Assembly (NCBI GenBank): GCA_900544225.1
Contig: UQUD01000004.1
Coordinates: forward strand, 1 to 47,230
Direction of reading: 5' to 3'
Source: an uncultured Collinsella sp.
GTDB taxonomy: Bacteria; Actinomycetota; Coriobacteriia; Coriobacteriales; Coriobacteriaceae
Length of the DNA: 47,230 nt
Below the pieces are notes generated by a model. The model worked only from the letters and a program-made list of their open reading frames with translations. It ran no database searches and was not told the DNA's origin. Position numbers and translations under genes: made by a program. Of this stretch, positions 33,865 through 41,161 are shown in pieces (the first letter of the stretch is position 1; every line of letters begins with the position of its first letter).

Positions 33865-34161
33865 ATGGCATATTACTGGCCCCAGTACGGCATCGCCATC
33901 GAAGTCGACGACGATCCCCATCTCCTGCCTTTCGACGAAGAGGCATTCCCCGATACGACGGTCTACCACGTTACCACCGATGTGATCTGCGACCCCGAGT
34001 CGTTCTCGGCGCTCGCCCACCACATCGCGCATATCCACGACATCGAGCTCCCTCCCGACTTCGACGAGCTCGTCTACTCGCGCCGTCTGATGCTTCACAT
34101 GCTCTTTGGAGCGGACCCGTCCACCTTTGCGCGCGTCTATACCGCCAAGGATGCCGCATGA
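33865..34161 (+). CDS. hypothetical 98-residue protein, first of envelope cassette
   Basis: A small soluble protein not confidently recognised. The pattern GIAIEVDDDPH followed by TTVYHVTTDVICDPESFSALAHHIA resembles the last part of Vsr/DUF559-like endonuclease folds, where an E-x-D strand is followed by a G-x-x-V strand and a helix, but the segment is too short and lacks the upstream catalytic part, so this is only a hint. GGGAGG lies 5 nt before the ATG. Its stop overlaps the next start (ATGA), so the two are translationally coupled. Confidence 0.75.
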   Translation: MAYYWPQYGIAIEVDDDPHLLPFDEEAFPDTTVYHVTTDVICDPESFSALAHHIAHIHDIELPPDFDELVYSRRLMLHMLFGADPSTFARVYTAKDAA

Positions 34162-34667
34162 GCGCGAAGAAGCCACCCCACTTTGCAGGCCTGGGTCGTC
34201 GCAAGAAGCTCATCGTTGCCTGCTTGGCCATCGTCTGTGCCCTTGTCGCCGTAGGACTATACGTTTGGCAGTCGCAGCCCGTACCCGAGGCGGGCGCTTC
34301 GGTTACGACGGCCGAGGGCAAAACGCGCCAGGAAATCCAAGATGAGCTCGACGCCATCGTCCGCGACAACATGATGACGATTTCGGTCGCGCCGGTCGCT
34401 CAGCTGCAGGAGGACGGCAAACTGCGCGTCAACGTGCAAAACGTCCAAGACAATAAATTTCCCCAGCGATTCCGCGTCATCCAAAACGACGAGACCATGT
34501 ACGAATCCGGTGTGGTCGAGACCGGCAAGACAATCGAGACGTGCCCCGCCGGCGACATCAAAGAAGGCGAGGCGTACATCGAGATCCAGGCACTCGATGC
34601 AAAGACCCTCGACAGCCACGGCAATCCGACACGTGTCAAGGTACGGGTTGAGCAAACCGAGAACTAG
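34158..34667 (+). CDS. hypothetical single-span membrane-anchored protein
   Basis: A 169-residue protein with a basic N-terminus (GRRKK), one membrane span at about residues 18-37 and an exported domain of about 130 residues with alternating polar strands (VAPVAQLQEDGKLRVNVQN). It is not a recognised family. It starts by an ATGA overlap with the upstream gene. A GC-rich hairpin (CGCGGG/CCCGCG, around 34717-34733) follows before the next gene. Confidence 0.75.
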   Translation: MSAKKPPHFAGLGRRKKLIVACLAIVCALVAVGLYVWQSQPVPEAGASVTTAEGKTRQEIQDELDAIVRDNMMTISVAPVAQLQEDGKLRVNVQNVQDNKFPQRFRVIQNDETMYESGVVETGKTIETCPAGDIKEGEAYIEIQALDAKTLDSHGNPTRVKVRVEQTEN

Positions 34668-34756
34668 CCTTCCGGCCGACACGGCACCGCATGTAATTCA
34701 CCAGCATTCGTCCAATCATCGCGGGGACGGCCCGCGGCGAATAGAAAGGAACGACC

Positions 34757-35356
34757 ATGGACATCACCAGGAACATGAACGGAGTCAGAGCGCTCGTCGT
34801 GGGCACAGGGCTCGCGCTCGCGCTCGCAATGGGCGCCGCCCCGACGCCAGCTATGGCAGCCGGGCGCGTTGGAACCACGAAGGTAATGGTCAGGACCGAG
34901 ATCGACAACGTTGAGTTCAAAGTTCCGACGGTTATTCCCTTCGTCGCCAAGGCCGACGGCACGCTTCAGGGCCCCTCAGAAGACGCGACCACCATCGACA
35001 ATCATTCGGCCTACGGCATCCATGTCACCAACATGAAGATCGACGCCATGAACACCTGGACCATTGCCGCCGACGCCAAGGCCGGAACCGCGCAGAACTC
35101 CATCGACTTTAAGGTCGGCCCCGACGGCGCGCTCCAGAACGCCAGCGCCGCCGCGCAAGGGACGGGCCTCGATCTTTCCAAGAATGCAGCCTTCGACATG
35201 GGCTACCAGGGCATTGCCGGCGGCACGGACAAAATCAAGCTCAAGACAAGCGGAAACGTCGCCCGCGTCACGCGCGACATCTTCCGCGTAACCGGCGAAG
35301 GCGATCAGGTTGCGACGATCACCTGGACGGTCGAGCCCGGTGCGCACACGGCATAA
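34757..35356 (+). CDS. hypothetical secreted protein
   Basis: A 199-residue protein with a classic signal peptide: basic start, long Leu/Ala core, likely cleavage after AMA near residue 34. The mature part is beta-rich and repetitive in polarity (VMVRTEIDNVEFKVPTVIPF, TIDNHSAYGIHVTNMKI), with no cysteines and no anchor, which resembles surface or pilin-like beta-sandwich proteins in composition only. AAAGGA precedes the ATG. Its end overlaps the next reading frame by 17 nt. Confidence 0.8.
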   Translation: MDITRNMNGVRALVVGTGLALALAMGAAPTPAMAAGRVGTTKVMVRTEIDNVEFKVPTVIPFVAKADGTLQGPSEDATTIDNHSAYGIHVTNMKIDAMNTWTIAADAKAGTAQNSIDFKVGPDGALQNASAAAQGTGLDLSKNAAFDMGYQGIAGGTDKIKLKTSGNVARVTRDIFRVTGEGDQVATITWTVEPGAHTA

Positions 35357-35621
35357 GGCCGTCGCCCTGGCCGCCGCCGTCAGCATCCTAGCGTTTGGGC
35401 CAGCCATGGCCTTTGCCCAGCAAGAACAGGCGCAGGCCGCCACGCAAGTGACGGTCGACCTCTCGGAGCTCGACCGCGGCGACCGCGAGGAACCGTTGGC
35501 GCAGACAGGCGACAGACGATGGCTCTTGGCAGCAGGCGCCACAGCAGCAGGCGCGGGAACCGCCGGCCTCGGTCTGCACATCAAACGCAGCCAGAAACAA
35601 AACACGGACAGGCCGCACTAA
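35340..35621 (+). CDS. small cell-wall protein with LAQTG sortase signal
   Basis: A 93-residue protein that is nearly all targeting signal: residues 1-26 are a signal peptide (cleavage likely after AFA), about 25 polar residues follow, then LAQTG at 53-57, a hydrophobic stretch (WLLAAGATAAGAGTAGLGL) and a basic tail (HIKRSQKQ). LAxTG is the recognition motif of class E sortases of actinobacteria (family knowledge), so the protein is expected to be attached to the cell wall, perhaps as a cap or anchor for the neighbouring secreted proteins. The GTG start at 35340 is chosen because the signal peptide begins there; the frame is open from 35310. Confidence 0.75.
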   Translation: MRTRHKAVALAAAVSILAFGPAMAFAQQEQAQAATQVTVDLSELDRGDREEPLAQTGDRRWLLAAGATAAGAGTAGLGLHIKRSQKQNTDRPH

Positions 35622-35639
35622 ATTAGCTAAGGAGACCCC

Positions 35640-37070
35640 ATGGCATCGAAGAACCTTTTGCCCGTCGTCGCACTCTGCGGCGCGCTCGCAACCGGAACGC
35701 CTGTCGCCGCTTGGGCGACTCCCGTCATGGCAGACTCCTTACCAGCAGTCCTAAGTTCCGCACCAAATCCGTCGAGCGCCATTGCGTGCAAGCGTTTTTC
35801 GATCGCACAGGCCGCGATCTCAACCTCGGGATGCCTTCGTCGTAATACGGACGGCTCGATAGTCGTGGATATCAATCGTTCGAACAAGGCAAACGGCTCC
35901 CAGGCGGGGTGCGCCGTCTGCACGTGGCGCTCGGTTATGCTCGATGCAGATGGCGATCCATGCAATTTAGAGCTGCGCATCGACATCGCTTCGGTCGATG
36001 ACTCGGCGAACGGAGCGAAGGTCGCCTTCGACGGTACGTTTTTTGAGAAAGGAGGCGGTATATGTCTGGGCTGCGCCGCCGCGAATGCAGACGAAACGCA
36101 GCCCACCCTCTCATTCACGGCATCGTTGCGGCTGACCAAAGCCGGCACCGATGCCATCGCGGCGGGAGAAGCGTCCCTGCTGTTCTACGCCGTCAGCGCC
36201 AAAGACACAGACGCTCATTTCGAGAAGCCAGCCGGATCACTCAGCCTTACACGAGGGATAGAGACAGGCCCTATTGAAATCGATGCCCACGCGCAAAGCA
36301 GGCAACGCATTCTTGCCGACCCGGCGCTTCTCGAAATGGAGTGGAACGGATCCGGAGCCATCGGAATTCTTCCCTCCGCGCTTGACGCCAAGACGCTCCC
36401 CTCAAACGACGAACCCATCAACGCAACCATACAAGAAGAGAGCGCGGACAAAGAAGCAGGTGCGGGCGACACGCCGTCGCCGACAAACAGCATCCCAGCT
36501 TCTCTCGAAGCGCCGAATGAGCCCGCTGCCGATCCAAACGATCCCGAGCTCGCGGACAGTCTGGGGCTTGCTGATCCTCAAGAGATCGATGAAGGTAACT
36601 GCTGCGTGCTTGCCGCGCTCGACCACACAGAGGTCATCGACGCTGCGAACATCGAAGTTGCCGCCGCCAATCAGCCCGTCCGCAAGTCGGCTATCATCGC
36701 ATTTCCTGAATCCATCGAAGTCGTCTTTTTGCCATCGGGCGAGGTCGTGGCCCCAACACTGCTCACCTTGTTGGGCGCCAAGAATACTCGAAACGAAATT
36801 AAAAAGGTCACAGTTGTCGACCCTGCAACCACCGCCAAGCTGCGTCTATACGCCGTTGCTCCAGACGGAGGCAAGACCTTGGAATTCGATGGCGACACAC
36901 TCCTGGCCTGGCGACGTCTGGACATTATGCAAGACGTCTCGTATCAGATCGAACTCGAAGGGTTTGATCGTGCCCGCGATGCCAATATCATCGCCGCGGC
37001 TATTGAATCCCCACAGCGGCTTATGACACTGCGCTTTGAATACTATCCCTATGTCCCGACAACCACCTGA
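35640..37070 (+). CDS. hypothetical large secreted protein
   Basis: A 476-residue exported protein with a signal peptide ending near AWA/VMA (residues 25-31). The N-terminal domain contains cysteine pairs CAVC and CLGC and a beta-rich body. The middle (about 270-320) is an acidic, Pro/Ala-rich linker (EESADKEAGAGDTPSP). The C-terminal domain again looks beta-rich (YAVAPDGGKTLEFDGDTLL). No wall-sorting signal or membrane anchor is present. AAGGAG lies 5 nt before the ATG, 18 nt after the LAQTG gene. It is not a recognised family. Codon use in the second half looks less GC-rich than the rest of the window. Confidence 0.8.
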   Translation: MASKNLLPVVALCGALATGTPVAAWATPVMADSLPAVLSSAPNPSSAIACKRFSIAQAAISTSGCLRRNTDGSIVVDINRSNKANGSQAGCAVCTWRSVMLDADGDPCNLELRIDIASVDDSANGAKVAFDGTFFEKGGGICLGCAAANADETQPTLSFTASLRLTKAGTDAIAAGEASLLFYAVSAKDTDAHFEKPAGSLSLTRGIETGPIEIDAHAQSRQRILADPALLEMEWNGSGAIGILPSALDAKTLPSNDEPINATIQEESADKEAGAGDTPSPTNSIPASLEAPNEPAADPNDPELADSLGLADPQEIDEGNCCVLAALDHTEVIDAANIEVAAANQPVRKSAIIAFPESIEVVFLPSGEVVAPTLLTLLGAKNTRNEIKKVTVVDPATTAKLRLYAVAPDGGKTLEFDGDTLLAWRRLDIMQDVSYQIELEGFDRARDANIIAAAIESPQRLMTLRFEYYPYVPTTT

Positions 37071-37093
37071 GGCTTAAATGCCGCGCATCATTC

Positions 37094-37119
37094 CTAATAC
37101 CACTTATATAACGTATTAG
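37094..37119. promoter_or_regulatory. CTAATAC/GTATTAG inverted repeat
   Basis: 7-bp inverted repeat with a 12-nt AT-rich spacer (CACTTATATAAC), between the envelope cassette and the DUF554 gene. It could be an operator or a weak terminator. Confidence 0.3.
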
Positions 37120-37152
37120 ACGAGTCGCGATGTACCTCGCATTTCGTTCTGC

Positions 37153-37164
37153 TACGATTGCCAC
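37153..37164 (+). promoter_or_regulatory. putative -10 region of the DUF554 gene
   Basis: TACGATTGCCAC, 25 nt before the DUF554 start, nearly identical to the sequence before the HD gene at 29039. The first six bases match a -10 hexamer. Confidence 0.35.
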
Positions 37165-37188
37165 GTTGGCATCAATACAGGAGGGCTC

Positions 37189-37905
37189 ATGCCGGGCTTG
37201 GGAACAATCATCAACGTTGTGCTTTTAGTTGCGGGCGGTCTTTTGGGATTAGCGGGCGGCCGCTTCATTACACCGCGCATCCAAGACACGCTCATGAAAG
37301 CATCGGGGCTGTGCGTCCTGTTTATCGGCCTTGGCGGCACCATGCAAAAGATGCTCCTTATCGATGGGAAGGCGCTGGCGACCACCGGCACCACCATGCT
37401 CATCGTCTCGTTCGCCCTCGGCTCGCTCATCGGCGAGGCCATCAACTTGGAGGCCGCCATCGAGAACCTTGGCGAATGGCTCAAGCGCAAAACCGGCAGC
37501 GAGGGCGATAACGAGTTCACCAACGCTTTTGTCTCGACTTCACTCACCGTGTGTATCGGCGCCATGGCCATTGTGGGATCGATCCAGGACGGTCTGCTCG
37601 GTGACTGGTCAACGCTTGCCCTGAAAGGCGCATTGGACTGCATCATCGTCTGCACCATGACGGCGTCGCTTGGCCGCGGCTGCATTTTCTCCGCCCTGCC
37701 CGTCGCCGTGTTCCAGGGGACGATCACGCTGTTTGCCGGCGCACTCTCCCCCATCATGACTACGGCAGCCCTCGACAGCCTTTCGCTCGTAGGCTCCATG
37801 CTCATCTTCTGCGTCGGCGTCAACCTCATCCGTCCTCAGACCTTCCGCACGGCCAATATGCTCCCCTCCGTTGTCATCGCCGTCATCTACGCCCTCCTGT
37901 TCTAA
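37189..37905 (+). CDS. DUF554 family membrane protein
   Basis: A 238-residue polytopic protein matching DUF554: PGLGTIINVVLLVAGGLLGL at the N-terminus, the FALGSLIGEAINLE segment, SLTVCIGAMAIVGSIQDGL, and GALDCIIVCTMTASLGRGCIFSA. About seven membrane spans. Its role is unknown; it is sometimes annotated as a possible transporter. AGGAGGG lies just before the ATG. It appears to be a single gene with its own promoter. Confidence 0.9.
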   Translation: MPGLGTIINVVLLVAGGLLGLAGGRFITPRIQDTLMKASGLCVLFIGLGGTMQKMLLIDGKALATTGTTMLIVSFALGSLIGEAINLEAAIENLGEWLKRKTGSEGDNEFTNAFVSTSLTVCIGAMAIVGSIQDGLLGDWSTLALKGALDCIIVCTMTASLGRGCIFSALPVAVFQGTITLFAGALSPIMTTAALDSLSLVGSMLIFCVGVNLIRPQTFRTANMLPSVVIAVIYALLF

Positions 37906-37950
37906 ATCTATCTACGTAGCGGCATCCCGAACACCTGTTTGATGCTGTGC

Positions 37951-37956
37951 TATGAT
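37951..37956 (+). promoter_or_regulatory. putative -10 box of the TerB operon
   Basis: TATGAT preceded by GTGC, 38 nt before the GTG start of the TerB_N gene. No good -35 seen. Confidence 0.35.
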
Positions 37957-37993
37957 ATGAGGTCACCGAAGCTGCGTTAGGAGAGGAGAAGCG

Positions 37994-39754
37994 GTGGCCG
38001 ACCAGGACATCAAGATGCTCATCGAGCGCATTATGGCCGAGGCCCGGACCCATCAGTCTGCTCGCTTCTCAAACGAAGTCTATGCTGACGAGCCGATTCT
38101 CAAAACCGGTCGTCAGATGCAGAATTTCCTTCCCGACCGGTACCGCAAGATGCGCGAGATATCGCGCTGGCAGGATGACCCCAAAGGCGGCGCGGGTCGC
38201 TGGCTTTCGGAAGCCGAGCTTTTCTACCGCCAAGGCCTGCTGATGGCCGACTTTGAGGACGACTGCCCCTACAACGGCACCTTTAAGTCGTACTTTCCCA
38301 CCTACAATGCCATGAGCGATCGACAGTTGCGCGGCTACTTTACCTGGCGTGCCCAAGTGCGCCGCGGAACCGTCGAGGAAACGTCTACATCCTTTGCCTT
38401 TCTGTATCTCTATGAGCTGATTTGCGGCATTGGCGTAGATAATCCGCTCGAAGGTTTTAACAAGATCAAGGCCTTTTGGGATGCCTACCGCGCCTTTGAG
38501 CCCGGCATCGACCGGTTTGCGCGCGTGTGGCTGCAGGATTACGCCGTGTTCCACGCGCTCGACCCCAAGCTGCTTCGTGACTCTAAAACCGTCATGTTCG
38601 ATAATGCCCTTATCGAGCTGCGGCACGCGGCACGAGACCTTGTGCCAGCGCCGGCACCGTCCGGCCAGACCCCTAAGCGTCGCAAAACCTCCGAGCCCAC
38701 GCTCCCCCTTCCGCCCGATGAGGTGCGCGAGGAGCGACTCATGGCCGCCATCAACGCCCTCTCCACGTACAACCTAAGTAACTCGCGGCTCGACCGCAGC
38801 CACCACCGCGATCTGCGCCACGTGGCGTGCGCCGTGTATGTCCGTATGGCGCGCTACTATGACACGCACCGAAAGACCGGCATCGTGGCGAGCTTATTTG
38901 GGGAGGAGACGGCCATGCCCTACACCATGTTTGCCTCGGCCGTATTCTTTGCGCCCGAGCGCCACGAGGACTGCGAATACCGCCTGGATCCTATCCATAT
39001 CTACCGTTGCCAAAACGGCTTTTGGGAATGCATGCGTATCCACGGTAGTAGGCAAAAGAGCAGCAAGCTCGGTGAAATGATGCGCGCCTGCGACCAACGC
39101 CTGCGCCTGGCGCTGGACCCCGCCCATCCCCTTAAGGAAGAAAAGGTCCCCAAATATCTGGCCAAGATTATCGATGACGAGATTGTGGCATGGCTTTCGT
39201 GGGACGCCGCACACCAGCCCGTCAAGATCGATATCGATCTGAGTCAGCTGGGACACATTCGGAGCGCCGCCGTGCAAACGCGCGAAGCGCTTTTGATCGA
39301 CGAGGAACGCGAGGACGGCGCACCTGTGGAAGCCGAGGCGACGCTTATAGAGCAACCGAACACCGAGTCTGCACCCGGCATGACTGCCGAACCTGGCGAG
39401 ATGACCATACGGCAAAACGAACCCGACGAGCCGACTGTCTCCACCGAAGAGTTTGGCGTCGTGGCGCCGCTCCTCGCGTCTGTGGGCGCACCCGTAACGC
39501 CCGCGCCCACCGAAGCTGCAAACAAACTCGCTCCCGCCGAAGATACCTTCCTTCGCGCGCTCCTCGAGCAAAACGCAGCGCAAGCGACATCGGCAGTGGC
39601 GCACTCGGGCCAAAGCGAAGATATGCTCGTCGACAGCATCAACGAGGCGCTCTTTGACCTGGTGGGAGACACCGTTATCGAATTCGGCGCGGCAGGGCCG
39701 CAGATTATCGAGGACTACGAAGCAGACGTGAGAGGATACCTAGACCATGAGTGA
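37994..39754 (+). CDS. TerB_N / TerB_C domain protein
   Basis: A 586-residue cytosolic protein. The TerB_N domain covers roughly residues 30-215, with FYRQGLLMADFEDDCPY, YFPTYNAMSDRQLRGYFTWR (about residue 100) and FAFLYLYELICGIG. A Pro/charged linker (about 217-240) leads to a helical middle region, then an acidic, Ala/Pro-rich linker (about 435-520), and a TerB_C-like end with DSINEALFDLVGDTVIEFG and IIEDYEADVRGYL. TerB-type domains are linked to tellurite and phage resistance modules; their biochemical role is unclear. The GTG start has GAGGAG 5 nt upstream. The gene overlaps the next start by 8 nt (ATGAGTGA), tying it to the ATPase. Confidence 0.85.
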   Translation: MADQDIKMLIERIMAEARTHQSARFSNEVYADEPILKTGRQMQNFLPDRYRKMREISRWQDDPKGGAGRWLSEAELFYRQGLLMADFEDDCPYNGTFKSYFPTYNAMSDRQLRGYFTWRAQVRRGTVEETSTSFAFLYLYELICGIGVDNPLEGFNKIKAFWDAYRAFEPGIDRFARVWLQDYAVFHALDPKLLRDSKTVMFDNALIELRHAARDLVPAPAPSGQTPKRRKTSEPTLPLPPDEVREERLMAAINALSTYNLSNSRLDRSHHRDLRHVACAVYVRMARYYDTHRKTGIVASLFGEETAMPYTMFASAVFFAPERHEDCEYRLDPIHIYRCQNGFWECMRIHGSRQKSSKLGEMMRACDQRLRLALDPAHPLKEEKVPKYLAKIIDDEIVAWLSWDAAHQPVKIDIDLSQLGHIRSAAVQTREALLIDEEREDGAPVEAEATLIEQPNTESAPGMTAEPGEMTIRQNEPDEPTVSTEEFGVVAPLLASVGAPVTPAPTEAANKLAPAEDTFLRALLEQNAAQATSAVAHSGQSEDMLVDSINEALFDLVGDTVIEFGAAGPQIIEDYEADVRGYLDHE

Positions 39755-41045
39755 TACCGCATCCGCAGCACCCCGCGTGCCCAAGCGCGTCGCTGCCGTC
39801 ATTCTAAACTCGCTCAAGGGCGGCGTGGTCCCGCGCATCGGCCTTCCTTACATCACCGTAGGGCGCGAGGTCGAGATCCGCGCCCTGCTCACCGATCTGA
39901 GTCTCATCGCCGACGGTGGCGCGAGCTTCCGCTTTCTGGTCGGTCGCTACGGCGCCGGCAAGAGCTTTTTGCTCCAGACCATCCGCACGCACGCCATGGG
40001 CGAGGGATTCGTTGTCGCTGATGCCGACCTGTCGCCCGAGCGCCGCCTGCAGGGCGGTCAAGGACAGGGCCTTGCCACCTACCGCGAGCTCATCCGCAAT
40101 ATATCGACCAGGACGCGCCCCGAGGGCGGTGCGCTCAACCTTATTCTGGATCGCTGGGTCGCCTCGTGTGCCGACGTCGACGAGTCGGTCGTCAATGCCC
40201 AACTGGCCCCGCTCGAGGAAATGGTCCACGGCTTCGACTTCACCCGCATGCTCCGCCGCTATCGCATGGCCGTCTCGGAGGGTGACGAAGAAGCTATGAG
40301 TCGCGTGACCAAATGGATTCGCGGCGAATACCGCACCAAGAGTGAGGCACGCGCCGAGTTGGGCTCCTCGACCATCATCAGCGATGACGACTGGTACGAC
40401 TACGTTAAGCTCATTGCGCGCTTTTTGGTCTGCAGCGGCTACAAGGGCATGCTGGTGCTCATCGACGAGCTCGTGAATCTGTACAAGATTCCCAACGCGA
40501 TTACGCGCCAATATAACTACGAGAAGATCCTGACCATGTACAACGACACGCTCCAGGGCAAGGCGCAGTACCTGGGCGTAATCATGGGTGGCACGCCGAC
40601 CTCTATCGAGGACCGCCGCCGAGGCGTGTTCTCCTACGAGGCCCTGCGCAGCCGACTCGCTCAGGGCCGCTTTGCGCGCGAGGACCTTAAGGACATGCTC
40701 GCGCCCATCATCCGCCTGCAGCCACTCACCTATGAGGAGTTGCTGGTGCTGATCGAAAAACTCATGCAAATTCACGCCGGCTACTTTGGCTGGACGCCCA
40801 CGCTTACCGAGAAGGACTTGGTGGACTTCCTCAAGATCGAGTTCGGTCGTGTGGGAGCCGACACGCATCTGACGCCGCGTGAAGTCATTCGTGACTTTAT
40901 CGAGCTGCTCGACATCCTATGCCAGAACCCCGACGCCAACGTGGCCGAGTTGCTGCAAAGCGTCGGCGGCGACGCGCCAGCAGCCGCAACAGACGACACC
41001 GGCACCGCAGGCGGCGACCGTAACTTCGCCGAATTCACCATCTAA
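39747..41045 (+). CDS. BrxD-like (DUF2791) P-loop ATPase
   Basis: A 432-residue ATPase of the DUF2791/BrxD family. The diagnostic opening GGVVPRIGLPYITVGREVEI is followed by Walker A GRYGAGKS (residues 66-73), FVVADADLSPERRL, Walker B LVLIDEL (about 235-241), and the later GVIMGGTP segment. In type 2 BREX phage-defence loci a BrxD ATPase lies beside the BrxHI helicase (family knowledge). Here the same pair is found without the PglX methylase or PglZ and with a TerB_N protein instead. Walker residues are intact, so ATPase activity is expected. It overlaps the TerB gene by 8 nt. Confidence 0.88.
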   Translation: MSDTASAAPRVPKRVAAVILNSLKGGVVPRIGLPYITVGREVEIRALLTDLSLIADGGASFRFLVGRYGAGKSFLLQTIRTHAMGEGFVVADADLSPERRLQGGQGQGLATYRELIRNISTRTRPEGGALNLILDRWVASCADVDESVVNAQLAPLEEMVHGFDFTRMLRRYRMAVSEGDEEAMSRVTKWIRGEYRTKSEARAELGSSTIISDDDWYDYVKLIARFLVCSGYKGMLVLIDELVNLYKIPNAITRQYNYEKILTMYNDTLQGKAQYLGVIMGGTPTSIEDRRRGVFSYEALRSRLAQGRFAREDLKDMLAPIIRLQPLTYEELLVLIEKLMQIHAGYFGWTPTLTEKDLVDFLKIEFGRVGADTHLTPREVIRDFIELLDILCQNPDANVAELLQSVGGDAPAAATDDTGTAGGDRNFAEFTI

Positions 41046-41080
41046 CCTGCCAAAAAGGGACAGGTTTATTTTGGCAGGTT
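41044..41080. repeat. palindromic repeat between the ATPase and helicase genes
   Basis: Perfect 12-bp inverted repeat (AACCTGCCAAAA at 41044-41055 and its complement at 41069-41080) whose 13-nt loop contains AGGGACAGG. It overlaps the last two bases of the ATPase stop codon and lies inside the operon. The GGGAC core links it to the elements at 10445 and 14127. It could act as an internal terminator or processing site. Confidence 0.7.
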
Positions 41081-41161
41081 TTATCTGGGCAAACGTCGAT
41101 GTTGCAATTCGACGACCCATTGCCCGTTGCGTTTGATAACCCGTTGTTGAAAGGAGGCCCC

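Noticed and set aside
36274..37026. 250-residue frame inside the 476-residue secreted protein gene
   Set aside because: Same-strand frame +1 shadow with Ser/Arg-rich composition; the host frame has a signal peptide and good ribosome site.
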